This document shows positions 45,906 to 58,318 of a stretch of DNA of 64,000 nucleotides, piece by piece. The notes below the pieces were generated by a model that saw only the letters and a list, made by a program, of their open reading frames with translations, had not been told where the DNA came from and made no database searches. The stretch comes from Apostichopus japonicus (Eukaryota; Echinodermata; Holothuroidea; Aspidochirotida; Stichopodidae): NCBI RefSeq assembly GCF_037975245.1, contig NC_092564.1:2877984-2941983 (forward strand), given 5' to 3'. The stretch's first letter is position 1. Every line of letters starts with the position of its first letter. Both the position numbers and the translations under genes were made by a program.

Positions 45906-47908
45906 TGTCACCCACAAAAAGAATGCACGTGGCAATGCGACACATTCGCCTAGCGGCTATCCAAAATCAATATGCAATGTAAAAAAGAAATACTCCAACC
46001 AACTAATGATGCAGAACAAGTTTTATAAATTCAACTTCTTAAGTGAATAGGTATTTATTGAGGAGGAACTTTCTCCTTAAAATAATAAAAAAAAAAGGAA
46101 CATGCAAAATAAAGGTTACAGCGTTCTGTAATACTGCTTAGGAACACGTAGGACTCCTGAATACTTAGAGATAACAGATTGCTTTGGCGCAATCTTTACC
46201 AGAGGATAACATATACTAGATTTAGCTTAACTACTGAAAAGGTTAAGACTTTCCAAAGTTTTGATACCCCTGGATCTTTTTCAATTGCGAGAGAGCAAAC
46301 TGGCACGTATAAATTTAGTCTTAATATATATTAATTGGATATTCTTTTCTCTATAAAAGAATGAGATTACCTCTTCTACTCTGAAGAGCTTTCCCCCCTT
46401 TACATCATGAAATTCTGATTTAACATTTATCTAAAAAAAAAATGAGTTCTGAGTTGTCACTATGACGAATATTGCCTAAAGGTGTTGACAATACTTGTTG
46501 ACACGTGGTTGCTGATCTCAGGTTGTGGTAGGTGTTATAGTCGGTGATAAAACTATCCTCAAAAGCTTCCGGTCTTCGACCCAATGTGAGAGGAAAGTGG
46601 CACTGTATCGGAACAAAATACACAATCAGATTCTCTGATAATACTTTGTCCAAATACAATATACTAAATATGTTGCATAAATTTATAATACAAAATTTGT
46701 AACAATAAGCCATATATGAATCTTGAACAAAGTTTAGTTTGTTCCACATACAAACAAAAAATTGGTTAAACTCAAACATATATACATTCCTACTCCAAAG
46801 CTATGGTGAGCACATCATAACTCTCCCTTATGCACACTAACCTCATGTTCACTCCACTAAACATATAACCCCTCTCTGCCAAAATCACTTGAATTAATTT
46901 GTAATGCTATAAAAGTTACCATCACTATTACAATCATAGCAAACATCCACTTTCTTAAGGAAAGTCAATTAAGGCGTGACTTTTACTATCCAACATAATG
47001 AAAAATTACTACACAAAATTAAACTGACTTTTGTATGCATATTCACCTCCAAAAGTATACAAACTTTAAAGTGGTTGCCTCCCAAATATTACATATACAG
47101 AACAGATTAATATAACAAGTTTCTACTTACAATGGTTCCAGTTCTTAAACTGTCAGACGAGCTCTGCAATACAGCTTTATTTTTTTCCGGTCAGGTGATG
47201 TACTTCCATCCCAACTCTGCCGACAAGCTGCCCTATCCAGAACACTACATATTGAGTGAATCTGGAGTCTCCAGGAAATAATTGTGTTTTCAGATTTCAC
47301 AGTTAAATGCCAGTTATAAATTACAATATACTAGCCCAGGCTTCAATACAGGTATCCTACATATAGGATCCTGTGCCCCATGATATGAAAATCACAATAT
47401 TGTAGCTCCGTCTTTTTCAGCTAAGAGATATAGCAGGACTCAAACCGATGATGGTATTTTGGAGAGTGAATAAAAATCTTATCCAACACTCACTTCACTG
47501 GCTGGATGTGATGTCACACATAATTAATAGTGTATCAATTTGCATAACTTGGCAATACAATACATTGTCATCTTGACTATGTCCTGCCCTGGTAGGTTTC
47601 TTTTGTGTGCACTAGCTATGCTATGCTACCCTGTACCTTTGTATTATTATACTATGCCCTGACCTGGTGATGTTTCTTTTGTATACATACTCAATTATGC
47701 TACCATGTATTTTTGTAGTGAATAGAGGGATTAGGGTTTATGTAAATTGTCCTACATCCTTGGATACTACTTTCCAACATCAACAACAACCAGCATTGAC
47801 TAAAGTAAAAGTTACTAAAAAAAAACTTTCTAAAATAAACAGCTGACAGATTGACTTCTTCTGTCATACAAATACAAATTAACTAAATTATACTATTCTA
47901 ATGTGACA
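45906..47908 (-). repeat. 3' LTR of the Gmr1-like element
   Basis: The copy that is 3' in the transcription direction. On the - strand an AATAAA (46054-46059) lies about 150 bases before the LTR end, a likely polyadenylation signal. The 119-codon open frame at 46420-46779 is repeated identically in the other LTR and has no known features, so it is probably not a gene. Confidence 0.93.
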
Positions 47909-48072
47909 ATTAACTCCCTCCTTTAATAAAATGTGTCTAACACATTTATACACATCTCACATTAGGATATTTGTTTCAGCCTATCCTGCACTGAAATCTC
48001 CTTCAATTTCCTCTGCTTCTCCCTAAGCTTCCTGAAATCACACATTTCCATACACTATTGGAAATGAATTTC

Positions 48073-51000
48073 TTACAGCTCTTTGCTGATGAAGGATAAG
48101 AAATTGGCTTGCATTATTTCTGTACTTCTACTCAAGTAGTCAGCCCCTACATTATCGGCTCCCTTTATCACTTGGATGCGGTAACGATATGGCTGTAATG
48201 CCAGTGCCCACCTCATTATCCTTCCATTTGCCACTTTCGACTTCCGAATGCATGTCAATGGTTGATGGTCTGTCTCTATTACAAATTCCTTGCCATAGAG
48301 ATATGGCTCAAACTTGAGTACAGCCCAGACTACGGCCAAGCATTCTCTCTCCATCACTGAGTATCTCATTTGACTCTTGTTCAGCTTTTTGCTAGCATAG
48401 GCTACTGGAAATTTTTCACCTGCAAACTCCTGAAGAAGGATCGCACCAACTCCTGTATCCGAAGCGTCTGTCCGAAGTGTGAATTCTCTGTGGAGGTCGG
48501 GGAGCTGAAGTATCGGTGAGCTTGCAAGCTTACTCTTCAGTGTTTGGAACGCCTGTTCCTGGCTCTCGCCCCATCTAATCACGTTTGGTTCACCTTTCTT
48601 CGTACAGTTAGTCAGTGGTACTGCCACGGCTGCGAAGTTTGGTACAAACTTCCTGTAGTAACCTACCAACCCTAAGAATGATCTCACTTGAGTCTTTGTA
48701 GTTGGTCTCTCTGCTTGCTGAATGGCTTTAATTTTGTCAGGTTTGGGCTTTACTCTACCTTCTCCTATAATATGTCCTAAAAATTCCACCTCATTGTACC
48801 CAATGAAACATTTTGTAGGTCTAGCCGTCAAGTTGGCTTTCTTGATTCTTGTGAAGACTTCTTTTACTCTCTGGAGATGTTCCTCCCATGTCTGAGTGTG
48901 TATCAGGATATCATCTACATAACTATGGACATTCTCAATTCCTTTAAGAAGCTTCCTCATCACTCTGTTGAATGTAGCACCAGAATTCACAAGACCAAAT
49001 GGCATCATATTGAACTCGTATAACCCATCATGAGTCACAAATGCTGTTAATGGCTTCGACTCTTTTGCCATTGGGATTTGCCAGTAACCTTTGCTCAGAT
49101 CGATTTTACTGAAGTAGCAATCCTTGGATAACTTTGCAAAAATCTCTTCCTGGTCTGGAACAGGCTCAGCATCAAACTCCGTGATCATGTTAATTTTGCG
49201 TGTGTCGCAACAGGCCCTCAAAGATCCATCCGGCTTCTTTAATGCTACCAACGGACAAGCGTATGGACTTTTGCTGTGCGATATTACGCCCATCCTCAGC
49301 ATACTTTGGATCTCCTTGCGGATATCATCTCGAAGAGCATGTGGTATTGGATAAGGTTTACTCCTTATAGGTGTTGTATCGCTGACTTTGATGACATGTT
49401 CACCGAGCTTTGTCTTCCCCGGTAGGTCAGTCAAACTGTCTTTAAACTCTGTCAATATTTGTTGTACCTGTTGAGTTTTTGTTTTTCCTAATTGTCCGCT
49501 GATATTCACATCAGTACTTCGCTCCTTCTGAAACATAGGTGGAAGATGTATAAGATCATCTGTGGAAAATGATTTGAGTTCAGATATACCAGATTCCTCT
49601 TGTGGTTCATCTTCTAGAACCGATGTGCAGACAACTTCATACATACTTTGTATTGGCATCTCGAACATAGTAGCTGCCACTTCACGTCTGTTATATTTCT
49701 TTAGCAGGTTGGCGTGAAATGTTTTGACCCTATGGCCAAAGTCTATTTTGTAGTTCATCGTACCAACTTTCTCCACTATTGGAAATGGTCCCTTCCACTG
49801 CATAAGTAGCTTGTTCTTATCAGTGGGGAGAAGGAGGAGGACTTCTTCTCCTACTTTCATGTTTCTTACTCTTGCTTTCTTGTTGTAGTACGTTTTGTAC
49901 CTTTGTCTAGACTTCTTGAGCTCCTCACGTGCTAGTTGACATGTTTGCTCCAAACGTTCCTGTAAGTCCAACACGTACTGGTACACAGTCTTCGTCTCAC
50001 TTACTTCTGATTCGCCGGTCCATAATTCCTTAAGAATCCGCATAGGACCACGCACGGTCCGCCCATATAGCAGTTCAAATGGCGAGAAGCCTGTGCTTTC
50101 CTGTGGCGTTTCCCTGTACGCAAACAGTAGGGGATCTATATATCTGTCCCAATCTTTAGGCCTTTCATCGCACATCTTCTTTAACATTGCTTTCAATGTG
50201 CCATTAAATTTCTCTACCAACCCATTGCACATGGCATGGTACGGAGTCGTGGTTAATCGGCGAATTGACAATAATCGGCTAACTTCTTTCATGACGCCAG
50301 AGACAAACTGAGATCCTTGGTCAGTTAATACTTCTTTTGGGAAGCCTAATCTTGAATAAATTCCAAGGAGTTCCTCAGCTACTGACTCAGCTTCAATGGT
50401 TTTCATTGGTACTGCTTCTGGGTATCTAGTTGCGTAGTCAACTAAAACCAATATGTATCGATGTCCACGCTCTGTGGCTGGCTTGATCGGTCCTACTAAG
50501 TCTACTGCTACCCTTTGAAATGGTTCTTCAATCAGCGGCATACTTCCTAATGGCACTTTAGTAACACGACCTTTAGGGAGGGTTCTTTGGCATACATCAC
50601 ACGACTGACAATACCTGGTAACGTCTGCTTGCATTCCAGGCCATGTAAAGTCACTCATTACTTTATCACGCGTCTTTTTGGATCCTTGATGACCCCCTAG
50701 AATCGATTCGTGTGCTACCTTTAATACATGATCTCTGTAGTCAACTGGAACTACTACCTGCCTAAATCTGTTTCCAAATTCCACTCGAGGAGAACTAAAT
50801 TCTCTGTAGAGAATGCCACTGGACTTCACATATTTATGAGTACTCCCATTTTTACTCACTTTATCATCTCCTGTTTCGGCTAACTGTCTGATTTTTTCCA
50901 AGGTGGGGTCCTGTTGTTGCTTTTCACGTAGCATGTCTGCAGTAACCTCTTCACCAATCGGGGACGATACCTTTAACTTTTTAAAGGGCTTCTCTTTTGC

Positions 51001-52725
51001 TTTGCTCTGACTCCTTGTCTGTGCTGCGGCAACTGTATTTGGGTCATCATCATTCCTTATTGCCATAGGCTTGGTTACATTTGGTGGTGGTTGTACTGGT
51101 TGATCCTGTGTCTGTGACTCTTCCCAATTCGGGTCTGGATTGGTAGGTTCTCGTACACCTGGGACATTCCCTAGAATTAAATCATAGACTGGATCATTCA
51201 TACACAAGGCCGAAACTGAACCTGAGAAGTATGGAGTATCCACGAGTATGTTGGCAACGGGATATTGTCGTACCGTACCGTCAATCAGGATGCAAGTTTT
51301 AACGTCACCTGTCATTTGGCTGGGCTTGACGTACTGAGATCTTACAACTACACCACTGCATCCACTGTCCCGTAATACTTTAACACTTTGATTCCCTATC
51401 TTACCCATTTGAACAGGCATCGACGATAAATTCTGATCTTTACATGCGGCTGTAACTTGAGTCAATACAGTTAACTTGTGACCACAATCTAATGTGAAGA
51501 ATCCCTTCTTACTTGCTTGGAATAGATGAGGATCTGGCTTTACCATCATGAATGCCCCAATGTCTGTACATGCACCGCCAGTTTCCTTTTTGTCTGGAAG
51601 GTTCTGTTCGGTCAAAGTTGAGGCGCGTTTCTCCATCATGTCACTAAATACATCTGTCATAAGAGCCATGGTTTGCATTCGCTTTGTCCTACAGTCTCTT
51701 GCAAAGTGGCCTGGTTTATCACAAATATAGCATTTCCTGGGTTCACTTCTCTGCCCAGAATACGTTTTCCCTTTCTGATTTTGTTGCTGGAACTTCTGAT
51801 TGTGATGGTGGAATCTTCCGTTGTTACGATTCTGGTTCCTCGTGGAATTACTGTTTTGAGTACTTCTACTATTCTTGGAGTGACCAGGATACCAACCTCC
51901 ATGTGCTTCTACATATTGATCGGTAAATTCACCCATTGTTGTGATGTTCTTCGGCTTTCTTTCTTTCAGAAATGTTTCCAAATCTTTGCTACATGAGTTC
52001 AAGAACTGCTCTCTCAATATTATGTCTTGGAGTTGTTCATAAGTAGTTACTTCCTCTAATTCCATCCATCTATGGAGATAATTCTTTAATTTTGTGACAT
52101 ACTTGGTTCCTGTATCTTCATGTGCAGGTCTAATATCACGAAATTTCTTCCTAAAACCATCGGCTGTAAGGTGGTATGCACGTAATAAGGCTTGCTTTAC
52201 CTTGTCGTAATCTTTGGAATCCTCAAGTGAAAGTGATGAATATTCAAACAATCCACAACCTTGAATAAGTGCTGAAAGACTTGTGGCCCATACAGTATCC
52301 CTATCCCAACCTTGCAATGTGGCATAACGTTCAAATCTATTGATATATGCATCAATGTCGTCTTTCTCTTGGTTGAATGGTGGCAGTTTAGGTGGTCTAC
52401 TTCTTGCTGCACTACCATTACCATGATAACCTCCATTGCCTATCTGTGCTTGTGCCTCAGCTTGGGCTTGCTTTGCTTCTTCTATCTTGAGTTGTATTTC
52501 TAACTGCTTTGCCTTTTCTCTTTCTATCTTTTCTTGTCTCTGCCTATCTTCTTCTTGTTCGTGTGCATCAATCGCCCTTTGCTTAGCTCTTCGATCTCTT
52601 TCTTCATCTCGTTCTTGCTTAAGCTTGTCCCTTTCATCATCTAAGAATTGTTTTAGTTCTACACCTTTGAGGCCTAACTTTTCTCCGATTGACACAAGTT
52701 TTTCTAACTCTAGTTGACTAGTCAT
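48073..52725 (-). CDS. Gag-pol polyprotein of the Gmr1-like retrotransposon, 1,550 aa
   Basis: Single open frame. The first ATG is at 52725 (MTSQLELEKLVSIGEKLGLK); the frame is open slightly further upstream only from a TTG. Order: a charged coiled coil (about 20-100), gag, zinc knuckle CYICDKPGHFARDC (332-345), and an aspartic protease with DSG at 453-455. Next comes integrase: an H-H-C-C zinc region with CQSCDVC, Asp742 in VDLVGP, Asp802 in LTDQGSQF and Glu838, with exactly 35 residues between the last two, then a GPY/F-type module (WKGPFPIVEKV). Then reverse transcriptase with YVDD at 1269-1272, and RNase H starting at Asp1420 (TDASDTGVG) with ETDHQPL and the terminal ADYLSRS. All catalytic motifs looked for are present and no frameshift or stop is seen. 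Integrase ahead of RT differs from ordinary gypsy elements. Confidence 0.95.
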   Translation of the reverse strand: MTSQLELEKLVSIGEKLGLKGVELKQFLDDERDKLKQERDEERDRRAKQRAIDAHEQEEDRQRQEKIEREKAKQLEIQLKIEEAKQAQAEAQAQIGNGGYHGNGSAARSRPPKLPPFNQEKDDIDAYINRFERYATLQGWDRDTVWATSLSALIQGCGLFEYSSLSLEDSKDYDKVKQALLRAYHLTADGFRKKFRDIRPAHEDTGTKYVTKLKNYLHRWMELEEVTTYEQLQDIILREQFLNSCSKDLETFLKERKPKNITTMGEFTDQYVEAHGGWYPGHSKNSRSTQNSNSTRNQNRNNGRFHHHNQKFQQQNQKGKTYSGQRSEPRKCYICDKPGHFARDCRTKRMQTMALMTDVFSDMMEKRASTLTEQNLPDKKETGGACTDIGAFMMVKPDPHLFQASKKGFFTLDCGHKLTVLTQVTAACKDQNLSSMPVQMGKIGNQSVKVLRDSGCSGVVVRSQYVKPSQMTGDVKTCILIDGTVRQYPVANILVDTPYFSGSVSALCMNDPVYDLILGNVPGVREPTNPDPNWEESQTQDQPVQPPPNVTKPMAIRNDDDPNTVAAAQTRSQSKAKEKPFKKLKVSSPIGEEVTADMLREKQQQDPTLEKIRQLAETGDDKVSKNGSTHKYVKSSGILYREFSSPRVEFGNRFRQVVVPVDYRDHVLKVAHESILGGHQGSKKTRDKVMSDFTWPGMQADVTRYCQSCDVCQRTLPKGRVTKVPLGSMPLIEEPFQRVAVDLVGPIKPATERGHRYILVLVDYATRYPEAVPMKTIEAESVAEELLGIYSRLGFPKEVLTDQGSQFVSGVMKEVSRLLSIRRLTTTPYHAMCNGLVEKFNGTLKAMLKKMCDERPKDWDRYIDPLLFAYRETPQESTGFSPFELLYGRTVRGPMRILKELWTGESEVSETKTVYQYVLDLQERLEQTCQLAREELKKSRQRYKTYYNKKARVRNMKVGEEVLLLLPTDKNKLLMQWKGPFPIVEKVGTMNYKIDFGHRVKTFHANLLKKYNRREVAATMFEMPIQSMYEVVCTSVLEDEPQEESGISELKSFSTDDLIHLPPMFQKERSTDVNISGQLGKTKTQQVQQILTEFKDSLTDLPGKTKLGEHVIKVSDTTPIRSKPYPIPHALRDDIRKEIQSMLRMGVISHSKSPYACPLVALKKPDGSLRACCDTRKINMITEFDAEPVPDQEEIFAKLSKDCYFSKIDLSKGYWQIPMAKESKPLTAFVTHDGLYEFNMMPFGLVNSGATFNRVMRKLLKGIENVHSYVDDILIHTQTWEEHLQRVKEVFTRIKKANLTARPTKCFIGYNEVEFLGHIIGEGRVKPKPDKIKAIQQAERPTTKTQVRSFLGLVGYYRKFVPNFAAVAVPLTNCTKKGEPNVIRWGESQEQAFQTLKSKLASSPILQLPDLHREFTLRTDASDTGVGAILLQEFAGEKFPVAYASKKLNKSQMRYSVMERECLAVVWAVLKFEPYLYGKEFVIETDHQPLTCIRKSKVANGRIMRWALALQPYRYRIQVIKGADNVGADYLSRSTEIMQANFLSFISKEL

Positions 52726-53209
52726 GACTAATGTATAACAATGACAATGTATTGAAACCAATTACTGATGCCTGCAGTTTAGTTTAGAGTGCGCGCAATT
52801 TATAGTTACATCCGACAACAATGTAATTTCATATCATAGGTAACACAGTTGTACGATTAAACAACAATGATACACTAATTGTGTAAGTGGATTTCACGTC
52901 TGGCATAAAACATGTAAAATACAAAACCCAATTAACTACTTGCCAACCAACATTACGTTAGATGTTGCTTCAGTTCTCGTCGGGACCGCCAGTAAGACGC
53001 TAGAATGGAAGTACACAGGTAGACCGACCAAATAAGAGCTGCTCTTGCGGAATTCGTCTGCGAATACAAGTAAATACAAACAATTAATATACATATAATT
53101 CACAGGTTGAATTTTATGACACCAACCAGTTATGTATTTTTCACTTCTGTCAAAGAAAATGCTTATGCTTAAATCTTGGATAGAATTCCTGGATAGGCCC
53201 CCATTTAAT
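52726..53209 (-). other. 5' leader of the retrotransposon
   Basis: Non-coding leader between the 5' LTR and the gag start in the transcription direction. It includes the candidate primer-binding site next to the LTR. Confidence 0.7.
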
Positions 53210-55212
53210 TGTCACCCACAAAAAGAATGCACGTGGCAATGCGACACATTCGCCTAGCGGCTATCCAAAATCAATATGCAATGTAAAAAAGAAATACTCC
53301 AACCAACTAATGATGCAGAACAAGTTTTATAAATTCAACTTCTTAAGTGAATAGGTATTTATTGAGGAGGAACTTTCTCCTTAAAATAATAAAAAAAAAA
53401 GGAACATGCAAAATAAAGGTTACAGCGTTCTGTAATACTGCTTAGGAACACGTAGGACTCCTGAATACTTAGAGATAACAGATTGCTTTGGCGCAATCTT
53501 TACCAGAGGATAACATATACTAGATTTAGCTTAACTACTGAAAAGGTTAAGACTTTCCAAAGTTTTGATACCCCTGGATCTTTTTCAATTGCGAGAGAGC
53601 AAACTGGCACGTATAAATTTAGTCTTAATATATATTAATTGGATATTCTTTTCTCTATAAAAGAATGAGATTACCTCTTCTACTCTGAAGAGCTTTCCCC
53701 CCTTTACATCATGAAATTCTGATTTAACATTTATCTAAAAAAAAAATGAGTTCTGAGTTGTCACTATGACGAATATTGCCTAAAGGTGTTGACAATACTT
53801 GTTGACACGTGGTTGCTGATCTCAGGTTGTGGTAGGTGTTATAGTCGGTGATAAAACTATCCTCAAAAGCTTCCGGTCTTCGACCCAATGTGAGAGGAAA
53901 GTGGCACTGTATCGGAACAAAATACACAATCAGATTCTCTGATAATACTTTGTCCAAATACAATATACTAAATATGTTGCATAAATTTATAATACAAAAT
54001 TTGTAACAATAAGCCATATATGAATCTTGAACAAAGTTTAGTTTGTTCCACATACAAACAAAAAATTGGTTAAACTCAAACATATATACATTCCTACTCC
54101 AAAGCTATGGTGAGCACATCATAACTCTCCCTTATGCACACTAACCTCATGTTCACTCCACTAAACATATAACCCCTCTCTGCCAAAATCACTTGAATTA
54201 ATTTGTAATGCTATAAAAGTTACCATCACTATTACAATCATAGCAAACATCCACTTTCTTAAGGAAAGTCAATTAAGGCGTGACTTTTACTATCCAACAT
54301 AATGAAAAATTACTACACAAAATTAAACTGACTTTTGTATGCATATTCACCTCCAAAAGTATACAAACTTTAAAGTGGTTGCCTCCCAAATATTACATAT
54401 ACAGAACAGATTAATATAACAAGTTTCTACTTACAATGGTTCCAGTTCTTAAACTGTCAGACGAGCTCTGCAATACAGCTTTATTTTTTTCCGGTCAGGT
54501 GATGTACTTCCATCCCAACTCTGCCGACAAGCTGCCCTATCCAGAACACTACATATTGAGTGAATCTGGAGTCTCCAGGAAATAATTGTGTTTTCAGATT
54601 TCACAGTTAAATGCCAGTTATAAATTACAATATACTAGCCCAGGCTTCAATACAGGTATCCTACATATAGGATCCTGTGCCCCATGATATGAAAATCACA
54701 ATATTGTAGCTCCGTCTTTTTCAGCTAAGAGATATAGCAGGACTCAAACCGATGATGGTATTTTGGAGAGTGAATAAAAATCTTATCCAACACTCACTTC
54801 ACTGGCTGGATGTGATGTCACACATAATTAATAGTGTATCAATTTGCATAACTTGGCAATACAATACATTGTCATCTTGACTATGTCCTGCCCTGGTAGG
54901 TTTCTTTTGTGTGCACTAGCTATGCTATGCTACCCTGTACCTTTGTATTATTATACTATGCCCTGACCTGGTGATGTTTCTTTTGTATACATACTCAATT
55001 ATGCTACCATGTATTTTTGTAGTGAATAGAGGGATTAGGGTTTATGTAAATTGTCCTACATCCTTGGATACTACTTTCCAACATCAACAACAACCAGCAT
55101 TGACTAAAGTAAAAGTTACTAAAAAAAAACTTTCTAAAATAAACAGCTGACAGATTGACTTCTTCTGTCATACAAATACAAATTAACTAAATTATACTAT
55201 TCTAATGTGACA
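53210..55212 (-). repeat. 5' LTR of the Gmr1-like element
   Basis: Same length as the other LTR and identical wherever I compared them. It should carry the promoter on the - strand; I could not fix a TATA box with confidence. Confidence 0.93.
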
Positions 55213-55500
55213 ACCATTTTGACCTTTGACCTGAATTTACCTTTTGACACCCCCCCCCCCCTAAGCACATAAATCTGTGATATTTTAAAATTCGTCTCAT
55301 TATTCTTTACATATCTTGAATTAAGTTATTTTCCCTACAACCAAGTTTAGGTTTCTTGAGCTTTGACCTTTGATATCTGAGTTATGAAGTCACCAATCAC
55401 GCAGGTACGAGTTTTCATGGTCAGACACCTACCCACAAAGTTTGAACTAGATAGGACTAGGGTGTAGGAGGCGTTCTAGACACACTTTATTGCTCACACA
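55213..55500. repeat. ~295-bp tandem array, right part
   Basis: Continues the array cut by the retrotransposon, starting ACCATTTTGACCTTTGACCT. A C-tract of about 12 follows at 55249. The next unit begins 'gaagtcaccaatcacgcagg' at 55385, with the same 'aagtttgaact' and 'gttctagacacacttta' blocks. Confidence 0.82.
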
Positions 55501-55516
55501 CTTCTACGGTCATTGT

Positions 55517-55593
55517 CCTGAAATCGACATTTGTAGAATTAAATTGACATGTGTAAGTTTCTCGTGCTCTAATTGGATGAAATCGACGCCAAT
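55517..55593. repeat. Partial, diverged copy of the foldback repeat
   Basis: Contains 'aaatcgacatttgtagaatt', then 'aaattgacatgtgtaag' and 'attggatgaaatcgacg', a weaker version of the palindromic repeat that follows at once. Confidence 0.55.
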
Positions 55594-55761
55594 AGTGTGC
55601 CATAAAGTCCGAAAATCGACATATGTCAAATTAAATTGACATATGTCGGTATCTTTTGCTCTCATTGGACGACCATGTCACATGTTATTAATTAGGGCAC
55701 TGATTGGAAGAAATCGACAATTTAAGTCAACATATGTCAATTTAAGGATTTGTGGCACACT
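55594..55761. mobile_element. 168-bp foldback MITE-like element
   Basis: The terminal inverted repeats AGTGTGCCATAAA and (reverse complement of the right end) AGTGTGCCACAAA differ at one base. Inside lies a near-perfect 32-base palindrome at 55617-55648 (arms CGACATATGTCAA and TTGACATATGTCG). More copies of the same CGACA..TGTCAA..TTTAA words form the right half. No target duplication is evident and there is no coding capacity. Confidence 0.6.
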
Positions 55762-57546
<1,785 letters not shown>

Positions 57547-57642
57547 CCAAATGGTCTACCTAGCACAAATCTCGATATTAAAAAAATTGAAAACACCACA
57601 GACTTTAACTTATACATCTATTTACCAAAATTGATACAAAAA

Positions 57643-57690
57643 GAACGACATGTTTCGAAAGTAGCGACTTTCATCATCAGGTTACAGACG
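57643..57690 (-). ncRNA. Hammerhead-ribozyme-like motif in the Penelope 3' region
   Basis: Reading on the - strand: AAC (stem I), core CTGATGA, one extra T, stem II GAAAGT-CGCT-ACTTTC, core GAAA, a minimal stem III in CATGT, cleavage-type base C, then GTT that pairs with the stem I AAC. This order is the natural type I hammerhead with very short stem III reported for Penelope-like elements. The extra T between the core and stem II departs from consensus and may weaken or abolish cleavage. Folding was done by eye. Confidence 0.5.
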
Positions 57691-57751
57691 CAAAATGAAC
57701 AAGTAATAGCAGACAAATGTACATTAGCAATAACACACAAGGAAAAGTAGA

Positions 57752-58198
57752 TTAACTCAACAAAGAAAACACTGGACAGTCAAGATTAGGTTTATCCCAA
57801 TTGATATGTAGACTTTCTTTGATCCTAAGCTGGAGTTTAGTGGGAGCGGAGTCGATAATTTTGAATGAGTTGTTGCCACATAACCGCTTACAGTTGGGAA
57901 ATTTAGCTAAGTGTTTGTAAATATGTGAATTCTTATCGGTTTTTAAATGCTCAGAAATCCGTGTAGAAAGGTGCCTATGAGTTTCCCCTATATTGCAAGC
58001 ATTACAGCTTGTGCAGATGAATTTATAGACCACACGAGATTTAAGGTATGATGGAATCATGTCTTTTACTACACACATATTTCGAACTTTAAATGAGATA
58101 AACACTAATTTGACATCAATGTCTGTACAATGCGATTTGATCAACTGTCTAACTTTGTTCTGAGCATGTTTCGAAACATGTCGTTCTTTTTGTATCAA
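57752..58198 (-). pseudogene. Penelope-like GIY-YIG endonuclease, C-terminal fragment
   Basis: 148 codons from a non-ATG start, so it is the tail of a longer ORF. It contains SRVVYKFICTSCNACNIGET, RHLSTRISEHL, HIYKHL and LRIKESLHINWDKPNL. This is the CCHH-linked GIY-YIG nuclease domain found at the end of Penelope-like element proteins, where the usual 'YIG' reads 'NIG'. The frame is intact here, but the reverse transcriptase part is missing, so no complete protein is encoded. Confidence 0.8.
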
Positions 58199-58274
58199 TT
58201 TTGGTAAATAGATGTATAAGTTAAAGTCTGTGGTGTTTTCAATTTTTTTATTATCGAGATTTGTGCTAGGTTGA

Positions 58275-58278
<4 letters not shown>

Positions 58279-58316
<38 letters not shown>
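58279..58316. repeat. (AT)n microsatellite right of the Penelope fragment
   Basis: About 38 bases of pure AT. Confidence 0.95.

Positions 58317-58318
<2 letters not shown>

Larger units (their letters stand above)
45906..55212 (-). mobile_element. Complete Gmr1-like Ty3/gypsy LTR retrotransposon, 9,307 bp
   Basis: Two LTRs of 2,003 bp in direct orientation (45906-47908 and 53210-55212) begin TGTCACCC and end TGTGACA; every landmark compared is exactly 7,304 bases apart, so they carry no indels relative to each other. A 5-bp target duplication ACCAT lies at 45901-45905 and 55213-55217. Coding is on the - strand, so 53210-55212 is the 5' LTR. A purine tract AAAGGAGGGAG sits next to the 3' LTR (47913-47923), and a possible primer-binding site begins TGGGGGCC just inside the 5' LTR (about 53192-53204). 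One uninterrupted gag-pol frame has integrase before reverse transcriptase, the order of the Gmr1 group of deuterostome gypsy elements. The insertion appears recent and structurally complete. Confidence 0.95.

Noticed and set aside
46420-46779. 119-aa gene in the LTR
   Set aside because: An identical frame occurs in the other LTR (53724-54083), with no recognisable domain and no need for it in an element with complete gag-pol.
51657-52717. Several open frames on both strands over gag
   Set aside because: They are shadows of the gag-pol frame, with no features of their own.
52726-52761. Twelve-residue N-terminal extension of gag-pol
   Set aside because: It begins at a TTG codon. The first ATG, at 52725, starts a typical gag N-terminus.
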